Shown here one piece after another: positions 1-8,415 of a stretch of 64,000 nt of DNA; position 1 is the stretch's first letter; the number at the start of each line of letters is the position of its first letter. Source of the DNA: Methanosuratincola petrocarbonis (GTDB taxonomy: Archaea; Thermoproteota; Methanomethylicia; Methanomethylicales; Methanomethylicaceae); NCBI GenBank assembly GCA_030522375.1, contig CP130488.1:868001-932000 (forward strand). Reading direction: 5' to 3'. The notes under the pieces were generated by a model, which was not told the DNA's origin, made no database searches, and worked only from the letters and a program-made list of their open reading frames with translations. The translations under genes and the position numbers were made by a program.

Positions 1-355
1 TGACCCCCCAGCTCTCGCAGTCCTTCGCCGCTGATATGTCAAGCCTGTTATTCCTGCACCAAGAGAAGAGCCGGCATTCAAGGGAGGCGGCTACCAGCGC
101 ACGCAGCGCCTCGCGATCCTCAGAAGAGAAGCCAGGTGTCCCGACCTCTACCCTGTCCACGCCTGCCCTGTTGAGGGATCTCCCAATCGCTATCTTGTCG
201 TATTTTGTGAATACGACCCCTGCCTGCTGCTCCCCATCACGGAGCGTCACATCGTGGAACTCAACCTTCTTCACTTCTGGCGGCATGGGGACCATGGAGC
301 GGTCATAGTTGAATGGACTCACAAACCATTTGGAAGTCATCCAAGGTTTATCCAT
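1..355 (-). CDS. DRE-TIM metallolyase family protein (2-isopropylmalate/homocitrate synthase or HMG-CoA lyase type), 3' end outside window
   Basis: Only the first 118 codons are inside the window; the gene runs leftwards off the edge. The reading begins MDKPWMTSKWF and carries the family signature DVTLRDGEQQAG at about residues 34-45, followed by LNRAGVDRVEVGTPGF. The Arg-Asp of that motif forms the metal/substrate site of Claisen-condensing and lyase enzymes of the DRE-TIM superfamily. The ATG (353-355 on the plus strand) has a GGAGG ribosome site nine bases upstream (365-369). It is transcribed divergently from the ferredoxin/AOR pair. Substrate cannot be decided: the domains that separate isopropylmalate, citramalate and homocitrate synthases from HMG-CoA lyase lie outside. 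Confidence 0.85.
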   Translation of the reverse strand, partial: MDKPWMTSKWFVSPFNYDRSMVPMPPEVKKVEFHDVTLRDGEQQAGVVFTKYDKIAIGRSLNRAGVDRVEVGTPGFSSEDREALRALVAASLECRLFSWCRNNRLDISAAKDCESWGV

Positions 356-484
356 CAAAAAGTTCCTCCATGTATACATATGACTCTAGGCTTTTAAAAA
401 CCCTTTCACAGCCCCTATAAGCCATTTATACAAAAGGAATAAGTAATACTTGACTTTAAAGCAAAGTCAAGGCATGGGATCTCT
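356..484. promoter_or_regulatory. Divergent promoter region
   Basis: This gap separates two genes read in opposite directions. An AT-rich element, CTTTTAAAAA at 391-400, reads as a TATA box for the leftward gene about 25-30 bases ahead of its ribosome site. For the rightward ferredoxin gene, ATTTATACA near 424-432 is the best TATA candidate. No strong ribosome site precedes the ferredoxin ATG, so its start rests on the ORF alone. The promoter assignment is inferred from AT content and spacing. Confidence 0.4.
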
Positions 485-925
485 ATGAGCGTTGTTGTAG
501 CGCAGGAAAAGAAGCCCTTGATAAGGTTTGATATCAAGAAATGCGCGTTCTGCAAGATATGCGAGTTGAGCTGCTCGAAATACCATTACAAGAAGTTCGG
601 GGACTCGATCTCGCGCATAACGATAATCAGGAAGGGGCCACTGATGTTCAAGTGCCACATTTGCACGAGGTGCGAGAAGCGCTTCTGCATAACCGCCTGC
701 CCTACGAAGGCACTCTCCTACAAGGGCGGGAACATTGTGGTGGACCCGAAGCTTTGCAACTCGTGTGGGGACTGCGTGAAGGCTTGCCCGTTCCACGGGA
801 TAAAGCTCCACCCGGAAAACAAGCTGCCAATCATATGCGATCTCTGCGACGGAGATCCGAGCTGCGTCAAGGACTGCCCGAAGGGAGCCCTATCGCTTGT
901 ATGGTTACCAGAGGTTAGGAAGTGA
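485..925 (+). CDS. 4Fe-4S polyferredoxin, electron partner of AOR
   Basis: A 146-residue protein with four cysteine motifs: C20/C23/C26/C30, C57/C60/C63/C68/C72, C91/C94/C97/C101 and C118/C121/C127/C131. Each of the last three ends in CP, as in bacterial-type ferredoxin domains, so three to four [4Fe-4S] clusters are expected. This layout is typical of DmsB/HycB/YdhY-like electron-transfer subunits. Its TGA overlaps the first possible start codon of the next gene (GTGA), so the two are probably translated together. The pairing of a cluster-rich ferredoxin with an aldehyde oxidoreductase resembles the E. coli ydhY-ydhV arrangement. It has no signal peptide, so it should act in the cytoplasm. 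Confidence 0.9.
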   Translation: MSVVVAQEKKPLIRFDIKKCAFCKICELSCSKYHYKKFGDSISRITIIRKGPLMFKCHICTRCEKRFCITACPTKALSYKGGNIVVDPKLCNSCGDCVKACPFHGIKLHPENKLPIICDLCDGDPSCVKDCPKGALSLVWLPEVRK

Positions 926-2802
926 TCATGATGAAGTACAGCGGATATAAAGGCAGAGTATTGGCAATAAACCTGACCACCAAGAAGACTTCGACTATAG
1001 AAGTGACAGACGAGTTCGCCAGGAAGTACATCGGGGGCAACGGGTTCGCTGTAAGGTATCTCTTTGACATGGTCGATCCACGGATGGACGCATTCGACGT
1101 GACGAACGTCGTGGCGATGATGACCGGCCCGTTCCAAGGGATCAACTCGCCGACCGCAGGCAAGTACTACATGGCTACCAAATCTCCGCTAACGAATGGC
1201 TATTTCGACAGCGTGAGCGGAGGGTTCATCGGGGCTCAGATAAAATACGCGGGTTACGACGGCTTCCTGATCACAGGGAAGGCTGACAAGCCGACATACC
1301 TCTTCGTAGAGGACGGGAAGGTCGAGTTCAGGCCTGCCGAGAGGCTATGGGGCAAGCTGACCGGGGAGACCCAGGAGATGATAAAGGAGGAGGTGGGAGA
1401 CCCTAACCTCTGCGTCTCCGCAATAGGACCCGCTGGCGAGAACCTGGTGAGGTATGCCTGCGTGATCACAGAGTACAGGGCTGCGGGCAGGGGAGGTGTC
1501 GGCGCAGTGCTCGGCTCCAAGAAGCTCAAGGCGATAGCAGTGAGGGGCTCTGGCACCAACGAGGTCGCGGATCCGGAGGCCTACGAAGCATGGATGCAGT
1601 GGTACAAGGAAGAGGCGAAGAAGGTGCCTGGAATAGCAGTCGGCCTTCCGACGTACGGGACGCCGGCGCTGGTGGCGAGCATAGGGAAGATGCTGGGTGC
1701 GATGGGATCGTACAACCACCAGACAGAGTTCTTCCAGAACTGGGAGAACATCTCGGGAGAGAGGCTGAAGAAGGAGTTCTGGGACAAGGACACGGCATGC
1801 CCTGCGTGCCCGATCGCATGCAGCAAGGTCTTCTCCGCAAAGTCGGGCAAGTGGAAGGGCGCAATATCAGAGGGTCCTGAGTACGAGACCATCTACTCGC
1901 TCGGCTCGATGTGCGGAATCGACGACCTAGGCGCGATAATCAAGGGGGACAGCCTCTGCGACGAGTGGGGCATGGACACTGTGACCTACGGCGTGATGGT
2001 CTCGTTCCTGATGGAGGCGTACGAGAAGGGACTCGTGACCAAGGATAACACGGACGGGGTTGAGTTCAAGTTCGGCAACGACGACGCAATGATTGCTTAC
2101 ATCGAGAAGACAGCCAAGAGAGAGGGGCTCGGGAACCTGATGGCAGAGGGCTCCCTGAGGGCTTCCAGAGTCATAGGAGGCGGATCAGAGCGCTTCGCGA
2201 TACAGGTCAAGGGCCTCGAGATACCTGGGCACTCCGCAAGGGCTCTCAGGGGCATGGCGCTAGGATACTCCACCGCTACCAGGGGAGGCAGCCACCATGA
2301 CCCGAGGCCTACAGGAGAGTATGCCGGCGCCTCGGACAGGAAGGCTGTCGAGGGCAAGGCAGCATGGGTCATAGGCACGCAGCAGATGACCACCATCGGG
2401 GACAGCCTCGTGAACTGCCACTTCCTGGAGAGGCTGCTCGGGTTCACGCTCACCCAGAAATGGGTGGACATGATAAACCCCGTCACAGGGTTCGGCTACA
2501 CCTTGGAGGAGCTGACCACAGTCGCCGAGCGGATACTGGACCTGGAGAGGGCATTCAACGTCAGGACGGGGATAAGGAGGAAGGACGACACCCTCCCGAG
2601 GAGGTTCCTTGAGGAGCCGATACCGGAGGGGCCGTCACAGGGCATGTACACCGACGAGCCGACGCTCAACAAGATGCTCGACGACTTCTATGCGCTCAAG
2701 GGATGGGACCCAAAGACAGGCGTGCCCACGAGGGAGAAGCTCGTCAGGATGGGCCTTGAGGACGTCGCGGACTGCCTGAACAAGAGCGGGATAAGCTGCT
2801 AG
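922..2802 (+). CDS. aor: Tungsten-containing aldehyde:ferredoxin oxidoreductase family protein
   Basis: About 626 residues, the usual length of AOR enzymes, which oxidise aldehydes to carboxylates with a tungsto-bispyranopterin and one [4Fe-4S] cluster. The cluster ligands are visible as C293-x2-C296-x3-C300 (DTACPACPIAC) plus C499 in DSLVNCHF; the N-terminal opening (SGYKGRVLAINLTT, then YIGGNGFA) is characteristic. The GTG at 922 overlaps the ferredoxin stop; ATG at 928 or 931 are equally possible starts a few codons in. The substrate is unknown; the adjacent polyferredoxin suggests the electrons go to a dedicated chain and not only to soluble ferredoxin. It could equally be a WOR/YdhV-type member. 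Confidence 0.93.
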   Translation: MIMMKYSGYKGRVLAINLTTKKTSTIEVTDEFARKYIGGNGFAVRYLFDMVDPRMDAFDVTNVVAMMTGPFQGINSPTAGKYYMATKSPLTNGYFDSVSGGFIGAQIKYAGYDGFLITGKADKPTYLFVEDGKVEFRPAERLWGKLTGETQEMIKEEVGDPNLCVSAIGPAGENLVRYACVITEYRAAGRGGVGAVLGSKKLKAIAVRGSGTNEVADPEAYEAWMQWYKEEAKKVPGIAVGLPTYGTPALVASIGKMLGAMGSYNHQTEFFQNWENISGERLKKEFWDKDTACPACPIACSKVFSAKSGKWKGAISEGPEYETIYSLGSMCGIDDLGAIIKGDSLCDEWGMDTVTYGVMVSFLMEAYEKGLVTKDNTDGVEFKFGNDDAMIAYIEKTAKREGLGNLMAEGSLRASRVIGGGSERFAIQVKGLEIPGHSARALRGMALGYSTATRGGSHHDPRPTGEYAGASDRKAVEGKAAWVIGTQQMTTIGDSLVNCHFLERLLGFTLTQKWVDMINPVTGFGYTLEELTTVAERILDLERAFNVRTGIRRKDDTLPRRFLEEPIPEGPSQGMYTDEPTLNKMLDDFYALKGWDPKTGVPTREKLVRMGLEDVADCLNKSGISC

Positions 2803-2819
2803 AGGTAAAGCACTACAGC

Positions 2820-2850
2820 TGCCTCTTTTTTTGTCTTTTTTCTCAATTTT
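2820..2850 (+). terminator. T-rich transcription terminator after aor
   Basis: Three runs of T (2826-2832, 2835-2841 and 2847-2850) follow the aor stop without a GC hairpin. That is the usual form of an archaeal intrinsic terminator. The next gene has its own AT-rich upstream element (AGTATTAAAA, 2901-2910). Confidence 0.5.
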
Positions 2851-2944
2851 GAATGAACGCCCAAATCCAAAGGGCCTGTCTTTTCCAGAAAAACCGAAAA
2901 AGTATTAAAACAGCCTAGGACGACTTCAAGTGAGGTTTTATCCA

Positions 2945-3604
2945 ATGAGCGAAGCACAGTTATTCGAGGAATTGGCAAACGCAGTCTACGCGGGGGACGA
3001 CTCCAAGGCAGTTGAGATCTCGAGGAGGGCCCTTGACGCAGGGATCGAGCCCCTCAAGGCAATAAACGAGGGGCTAATGAAGGGGATGAGCAGGGTTGGA
3101 GACGATTTCAGCCAGCTCAAGATATACCTCCCTGAGGTGATGCTTGCAGCTGAGGCGATGAAGGCAGCCCTTGCAGTGCTCGAACCCGAGGCGCTAAAGA
3201 GGGGCAGAGCCACTGTCAAGAGTAAGGTCGTAATAGCCACCATCACAGGGGACATCCATGACATTGGCAAGAACATCGTTGCTATGCTGATGAGGGCAAA
3301 CGGCTTTGAGGTCTATGACTTGGGCAGGGATGTCCCGATAGACGAGCTGATAAAGAAGGCAGAGGAGGTCAAGGCTGATTTCATCTGCGCGTCCACGCTC
3401 CTCTCGACATCGATGCCATACATGGAGGATCTGATCGCGCTCCTGAAAGAGAGGGGGATCAGGGAGAAGTATATAGTGATGGTCGGCGGCGGACCGGTGA
3501 CGCGCGAATGGGCAGCCTCGATCGGTGCCGACGGCTACGGTGACGACGGGGACGAAGCAGTCAAGGTGGCGAAGGAGCTCCTCCAGAGGAGAGGTGCCCC
3601 ATGA
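2945..3604 (+). CDS. Corrinoid (cobalamin-binding) methyl-carrier protein
   Basis: A 219-residue protein of the MtmC/MtbC/MttC type. An N-terminal four-helix cap (about residues 1-85) is followed by a B12 domain with GDIHDIG; His105 (counting from this start) is the lower axial ligand of cobalt. The serine-rich STLLSTSM stretch and the GGGPVTREWAASIGADGYG end complete the B12 fold. ATG 2945 is chosen over GTG 2930 because a GAGG ribosome site (2932-2935) sits nine bases before it. Its last codons overlap the next gene as ATGA, so it is co-translated with the methyltransferase it presumably serves. Expected role: accept a methyl group from the downstream MtmB-like proteins. Confidence 0.93.
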   Translation: MSEAQLFEELANAVYAGDDSKAVEISRRALDAGIEPLKAINEGLMKGMSRVGDDFSQLKIYLPEVMLAAEAMKAALAVLEPEALKRGRATVKSKVVIATITGDIHDIGKNIVAMLMRANGFEVYDLGRDVPIDELIKKAEEVKADFICASTLLSTSMPYMEDLIALLKERGIREKYIVMVGGGPVTREWAASIGADGYGDDGDEAVKVAKELLQRRGAP

Positions 3605-4968
3605 CCTCGATCTGGGAAGTAATCGACAGGACTGAAACAGGAACTTACATGGAAGAGGCGGACTTCGACCTGAAGATCGTAGCCAAGAAGTGCAAGGAGC
3701 TGGTCAAGGAGTACGACATAAGGTACGACCCGAAGCAGATAATCACCTCAGACGACTCGCTCGCGGACGACGTCTTCGAGGCAGGTCTCAGGCTGGCGCT
3801 GGAGTCAGGCATATACTGCATCGACACGAAGAGGATCGTCAAGTTTGACGAGTATGAGCTGAAGGAGGGCATAATCTCGGCCCCCAGGAGGCTCATCATC
3901 GGACAGAACAAGGACTCCAGGGTACTCTACGCTAGGGGGGTTGAGGACGAGCGTGCCCCGATAATCTGCGGAGGCCAGGCTGGGGCAGCCATACCTGAGG
4001 AGTGGTACCTCCCGATGGCAATCTCATATATGAAGGAGCCCCTCGTCGACATGATCAACAACGGAGGTCTCGCAGTGGTCGAGGGGAGGAAGGTCAGGAC
4101 AAAGACGCCCCTCGAGATCCAGGCTACCAGGAGAGAGCTGTCGATGCTCAGGGAGGCCGCCAGGCGTGCCGGGAGGCCGGGAATCAGTTTCATAGCTGCA
4201 GAGAGCAGCGTCTCGGCAATGGGGGATCTCGCGATAGCCAGCGAGAGGTACATGAGGAGGACCGACTCGCACCTCGTGGCGCTGCTGAACGAGCTGAAGA
4301 CGGACTTCGACAGGATCTCCAAGGTGGTTAACTTCTACGAGTATGGGGCGCACAATGTGACGTTGGTCGACCCGATCATAGGGGGATACGCAGGCGGGCC
4401 GGAAGGCGTGGCAGTCTGCTTCGTTGCCTCGTTCCTCCTCGGCAGGGCGATGTACGGATCGGACTTCCATGTCTGCCACCCGATCCACTTCAGGTACATG
4501 AGCACAAGCGCGCCGGAGTGTATGTGGAACCTGAACATCGTCGGCCAGGCAATGGCGAGGAATGCCCCGTTCATCATCATGGGGGATGTGTGGACTTCAG
4601 CCGGCGCAGGGAGCGAAATGATATTTTACGAGACAGCAGCGAACACGATTACGAACGTGGTGACGGGTAGCCACCCGCTCGGCGTCTCAGCCACCAACGG
4701 GAAATACCCGCATGCGACTGGGCTCGAGACCAGGTTCATGGCAGAGGTGGCACATGCCGCGGTCAGGTCGAGGCTCTCGCGCAAGTCGGCCAATGCGATC
4801 GTCGTCGAGCTGGTGAAGAGGTACGCCGAAAGGCAAGGAAAGCCCGACATCGGAAAGCCGTTCCCGGAGCTCTATGACACGGGAAAGGTGATCCCCAAGC
4901 CAGAGTGGAATGCGACTTACCTGAAGATGAAAAAGGAGATCCAGGAAATGACCGGTCTGGAGTTCTGA
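3601..4968 (+). CDS. MtmB-family (monomethylamine methyltransferase-like) corrinoid methyltransferase, non-pyrrolysine copy 1
   Basis: 455 residues, almost exactly the length of Methanosarcina MtmB (458). Family landmarks recalled from MtmB are present: SGIYCIDTKRIVKF (residues 69-82), AGRPG (190-194), NELKTDFD, IIGGYAGGPEG, GLETRFMAEVAHA and a C-terminal PFPELYD segment. In MtmB the catalytic pyrrolysine 202 lies seven residues after the first Gly of GRPG; here that place is Ile198 (codon ATA, 4192-4194). The frame is open throughout with no internal TAG, so pyrrolysine is not used. It starts inside the corrinoid-protein stop (ATGA). The likely activity is methyl transfer from an N-methyl compound to the corrinoid protein; the substrate is unknown and need not be monomethylamine. 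Confidence 0.88.
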   Translation: MTSIWEVIDRTETGTYMEEADFDLKIVAKKCKELVKEYDIRYDPKQIITSDDSLADDVFEAGLRLALESGIYCIDTKRIVKFDEYELKEGIISAPRRLIIGQNKDSRVLYARGVEDERAPIICGGQAGAAIPEEWYLPMAISYMKEPLVDMINNGGLAVVEGRKVRTKTPLEIQATRRELSMLREAARRAGRPGISFIAAESSVSAMGDLAIASERYMRRTDSHLVALLNELKTDFDRISKVVNFYEYGAHNVTLVDPIIGGYAGGPEGVAVCFVASFLLGRAMYGSDFHVCHPIHFRYMSTSAPECMWNLNIVGQAMARNAPFIIMGDVWTSAGAGSEMIFYETAANTITNVVTGSHPLGVSATNGKYPHATGLETRFMAEVAHAAVRSRLSRKSANAIVVELVKRYAERQGKPDIGKPFPELYDTGKVIPKPEWNATYLKMKKEIQEMTGLEF

Positions 4969-4982
4969 ACGGGTGATGCCAG

Positions 4983-6359
4983 ATGAAGACTTACAGGCTC
5001 GATGAAGTTACCCGGCGGGCACTCGAAGGACCTTTTATGGACGAGAAGGACTTCGATATGAAACTCATGAAGAGGACAAGGGAGCTGGTCAAGGAGTACG
5101 ACATAAGGTACGACCCGAAGCAGCCGGTCTGCACCGATGACTCGGTGGCTGACGACGTCTATGAGGCTGCGATGAGGCTCCTGCTCGAGATGGGCTTCTA
5201 CTGCCAGACCACAAAGCGGTGCATAACATTCGAGGAGGGCGAGGTAAAGAGGGTGCTCAAGTCGCTACCCGAGAGCCTCCTGCTCGGATCGGGCAAGGAC
5301 GCGGTCAGGATGGACATGAGGCGGGTCGAGGACCCACGGCCACCTGTGATACACGCGGGCCCGACGGGCACGCTCTGCACCGAGGGGGAGGTCTACGTCA
5401 AGACTCTGCGGAGCTTCGCGCAGGAGGGGGTGATAGACTCCGTGGGTGCAGGAACGCTTGCCACCATAGACGGCTTCAAGATAAGGAAGGGGACGCCGCA
5501 GGAGTTCAGGGCGGCCAGGCTCCTGGCAAGGTGGGCCAGGGAGGCGATAAGCCAGGCAGGCAGGCCAGGGATGCACATAAACGACGTAGCAGTCGTCAGC
5601 CCCGAGGCGAAGCTTTGCGCGCTGGACCCTGCATACGGGTTGAGGCCGAGCGACGGCATCATAGTCTCCCAGATGATAGAACTCAAGACGAGCCTCCAGC
5701 ACCTCTCGCTGGTGGAGCACCTCCAGAGCTACGGGATCCACATCGGCAACCTGATGACCCCGATACTGGGAGGTTACTCAGGCGGACCCGAGGGGACGGC
5801 AATAGTGAACGTCGCAGAGCACATTGCAGGGGTCCTGTGCTACAGCGCTAGCTACCACTACTGCAGCCTGACGAACGTGAAGAACCTGAATGGCACGGAT
5901 CGACCTGGCCTTTGGGCCATAAGCATGGTAGGGCAGGCGCTCTCGAGGAACTCTGAGATCATGAGCGTTTACGACTGCTACTGCGCAAGTGGTCCTGGTG
6001 AGGAGATGCTCCTCCTGGAGGCGGCAGCAGGCGGGATCGCAGCATCAGTCGCCGGGATGAACGTGATGGGCTGCGGATCATGCGGCGGGAAGCTGGTTGA
6101 CCACTCCACCGGGCTTGAGGCCAGGATGCTCAAGGAGGCTGCAGCAGCCGCGGCGGGCATGAGCAGAAAAGATGCGAACGATATCCTGAACAAGATCCTC
6201 CCGATGTACGAGGATAGGCTGGACATCTCCAAGGCGCCAAAGGGCAAGACATTCCAGGAGCTCTATGACTTGGCATCGGCTAAGCCCAAGGCAGAATGGC
6301 AGGGTCTTTACGACAAGGTGGCAAGAGAGCTCTCGGACCTGGGGCTCGAAACCGCCTAG
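4983..6359 (+). CDS. MtmB-family corrinoid methyltransferase, non-pyrrolysine copy 2
   Basis: 458 residues, a diverged paralogue of the preceding gene. The two share YDIRYDPKQ near residues 39-47, the DDSVADDVYEA-type block, AGRPG, ILGGYSGGPEG and GLEARMLKEAAAAA. The position matching Pyl202 of MtmB is Asn200 (codon AAC, 5580-5582), again not amber. It differs from copy 1 in several likely active-site stretches, for example LCYSASYHYCSL and the cysteine-rich NVMGCGSCGGKLVDHSTG, so the two may handle different substrates or form a heteromer. The spacing to copy 1 is 14 bases. A T-rich terminator follows. Confidence 0.87.
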   Translation: MKTYRLDEVTRRALEGPFMDEKDFDMKLMKRTRELVKEYDIRYDPKQPVCTDDSVADDVYEAAMRLLLEMGFYCQTTKRCITFEEGEVKRVLKSLPESLLLGSGKDAVRMDMRRVEDPRPPVIHAGPTGTLCTEGEVYVKTLRSFAQEGVIDSVGAGTLATIDGFKIRKGTPQEFRAARLLARWAREAISQAGRPGMHINDVAVVSPEAKLCALDPAYGLRPSDGIIVSQMIELKTSLQHLSLVEHLQSYGIHIGNLMTPILGGYSGGPEGTAIVNVAEHIAGVLCYSASYHYCSLTNVKNLNGTDRPGLWAISMVGQALSRNSEIMSVYDCYCASGPGEEMLLLEAAAGGIAASVAGMNVMGCGSCGGKLVDHSTGLEARMLKEAAAAAAGMSRKDANDILNKILPMYEDRLDISKAPKGKTFQELYDLASAKPKAEWQGLYDKVARELSDLGLETA

Positions 6360-6385
6360 TTTTCCATTATTTTCTATTTTTTCAG
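6357..6385 (+). terminator. T-rich terminator between convergent operons
   Basis: TTTT tracts at 6360-6363, 6370-6373 and 6377-6382 follow the second methyltransferase stop, with no hairpin. The leftward transporter operon ends just beyond at 6421. Confidence 0.45.
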
Positions 6386-6420
6386 ATTACAAAAAAGAGG
6401 TGGGCTAGAGCGCAGGGAGA

Positions 6421-7362
6421 TCATCGCTCCCTCCCAATCCGCTTCCCCAGGCTTGCAGGACCCCTGACGCCTCTCCCACCAACCACGAGCGCAACGAGCG
6501 CGACCAGATAGGGGAGCAGCGCGAAGAGCTGGTTCATTGAGGCGCCAGAGAGCTCCGGGAATAGTATGCCAATCCTGAGAGATAGGGCTTCGGTAAAGCC
6601 GAAGAGCAACGATCCCACTAGCACTCCCCAGGGGTTCCACCTGCCCAGGATGACTATCGAGACTGCGACAAAACCCCTTGCAGCCACTATCCTGGGATCA
6701 AAAGTGTTGAACATCGAGATCGTCAGCAGTCCGCCAGCCAATCCCGCCAGAATTCCTTCTGCCAGGAGGGCGGCATACCTCATTTTTACAACATTTATCC
6801 CCAAGTAGGAGGCGATAACAGGGTCCTCACCGATCGACCTGAGTCGGAGGCCGAACGATGTCTTTGTCAGGAGCACGTATATGAGGGGCACGGAAATCAG
6901 CCCTAGGTACACGAACCCTGTCTGTGAGAACAGGATCTCGCCCAAAACAGGTATATCGCACAGGATCGGGATCGGCAGCGGTCCGAAGAGGTCCCCCAAG
7001 TACGGTGAGACGCCCCCGCTGAAGATCAGCCTAGTGAAGTAGAGCGTTAGGCCGCTTGCGAGCAGGTTGATCGCAAGGCCTGAGACCACCTGGTCCAGAT
7101 CGAGATTTATTACCAGAATGCCGAAGAGCAGGGTGGTCAGGACTCCGCCAATTATTGCGGATACCAGTCCGATCCAGAGGCTGCCAGCGAAATAGGCTCC
7201 CATGAAGCCGGAGAACGCGCCCACGAGCATCGCCCCCTGGAGGCCCAGGTTCAGCATACCGCCCCTCTCGGCGATCGTCTCGCCAAGCGATGCCAGCAAG
7301 AGCGGTGCAGCAACCCTTAATGTGGCGGCAGCTAGCCCTGTCAAGACTAACCACTCGATCAT
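6421..7362 (-). CDS. BMP-type ABC transporter permease (NupQ/YufQ-like)
   Basis: A 313-residue hydrophobic protein of the branched-chain/sugar permease family (PF02653). It has about eight membrane segments and the family block LGETIAERGGMLNLGLQGAMLVGA near residues 25-50, where a permease loop contacts the ATPase. It is the last gene of a four-gene leftward operon (substrate-binding protein, ATPase, two permeases), and its ATG overlaps the upstream permease end by four bases. In Bacillus and Borrelia this transporter type takes up nucleosides; in this archaeon the substrate is not known. Confidence 0.9.
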   Translation of the reverse strand: MIEWLVLTGLAAATLRVAAPLLLASLGETIAERGGMLNLGLQGAMLVGAFSGFMGAYFAGSLWIGLVSAIIGGVLTTLLFGILVINLDLDQVVSGLAINLLASGLTLYFTRLIFSGGVSPYLGDLFGPLPIPILCDIPVLGEILFSQTGFVYLGLISVPLIYVLLTKTSFGLRLRSIGEDPVIASYLGINVVKMRYAALLAEGILAGLAGGLLTISMFNTFDPRIVAARGFVAVSIVILGRWNPWGVLVGSLLFGFTEALSLRIGILFPELSGASMNQLFALLPYLVALVALVVGGRGVRGPASLGKRIGRER

Positions 7363-8414
7363 AGCTTCAGCACCCCACGCCTCTCGAGGAATCGCACCAG
7401 CGGCTCAGAAGCGAGCACAAATATGAACAATAGCCCCTGCATCAGGTCGACTATTCCCATAGGTATGTTCATAGTCCAGGCGAGCGTTGAGGAGCCGTTC
7501 ATTATTGCAGCCAAGAAGAGCGATGCAAGCGCGACCCCCACGGGATTGTTGTTCCCGAGCAGTGCCACCACTATCCCCGTATACCCATACCCGGGGGAAA
7601 GCGATCCCCTTACCCTGAACTGAATGCCCATCACCTCAGTTATGCCGGCGAGGCCCGCCAGTAGCCCGCTGAATATAAGTGAGACAAAGATCACTTTGCC
7701 TATCTCCATCCCGCCGTACCGAGCTGCCTCCGGATTTTCCCCGACTACCTTGACCTTGTACCCGAATGTCGTCCTCTCGAGGAGGAAATAGACGACAGGG
7801 ACTAGAGCAAGCGCAAGGGCTACGCCCAAGTGGAGCCTGGTCCCCGGCAGGATTACCGCCAGCGCGGAAGAGGACGGTATTGCCGCGGACTCCGGGAAGT
7901 AAGTATCAGGGCTCCTGAAAGGGTAAGAGATCATCCATTGCACAAGATAGATCCCGACAAAGTTCATCAGGAAAGTTGTAATCACCTCGTTGATTCCGAG
8001 CTTGACCTTCATCAGGGCTGGTCCGGCAGCCCACAGGAGACCGCCCACCGCCCCCACGACTAGCGCAGTCAACAAAGACAGCGGTCCGCCGCCGATGCCG
8101 ATCGCCACGATGGTGCCTAGCATCGCCCCCATGTAGAGCTGTCCCTCTGCCCCGATGTTCCATATCTTGCACTTGAATGAGACAGCAAGGCCCAGTGAGA
8201 CGATCAGTATGGGGGTCATCCTTATCAGAGTCTCAGAGAGGAGGTTTATGTCGCCGAAAGCCCCTTGGAACATGTAGATGAATGCAAAGAATGGGTTGAC
8301 GTTGTTTATCAGGAAGACTACCGACGTCACGGCCAATGTAAGCACCACTGACAGCAGTGCCTTGACTATGGAGCGCTTTGTGCCCCTCGAGATGGTTAGC
8401 TGGTTCTCCCCCAA
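7359..8414 (-). CDS. BMP-type ABC transporter permease (NupP/YufP-like)
   Basis: 351 residues, the larger of the two permeases. It has an N-terminal membrane segment (about 18-36) and the family pattern MTPILIVSLGLAVSFKCKIWNIGAEGQLYMGA near residue 65-97, in which NIGAEGQ is conserved. Nine or so further hydrophobic segments follow. The gene lies one base downstream of the ATPase gene and overlaps the next permease, so the genes form one transcript. It forms the heterodimeric channel with the neighbouring permease. Confidence 0.9.
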   Translation of the reverse strand: MGENQLTISRGTKRSIVKALLSVVLTLAVTSVVFLINNVNPFFAFIYMFQGAFGDINLLSETLIRMTPILIVSLGLAVSFKCKIWNIGAEGQLYMGAMLGTIVAIGIGGGPLSLLTALVVGAVGGLLWAAGPALMKVKLGINEVITTFLMNFVGIYLVQWMISYPFRSPDTYFPESAAIPSSSALAVILPGTRLHLGVALALALVPVVYFLLERTTFGYKVKVVGENPEAARYGGMEIGKVIFVSLIFSGLLAGLAGITEVMGIQFRVRGSLSPGYGYTGIVVALLGNNNPVGVALASLFLAAIMNGSSTLAWTMNIPMGIVDLMQGLLFIFVLASEPLVRFLERRGVLKL

Positions 8415-8415
8415 A

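Noticed and set aside
36..308. 90-codon rightward frame at the left edge
   Set aside because: It is the antisense shadow of the DRE-TIM gene, whose conserved motif is on the minus strand.
3601..6359. Possible pyrrolysine (amber readthrough) in the methyltransferases
   Set aside because: Both frames are open from start to stop without internal TAG, and the aligned positions are Ile and Asn.
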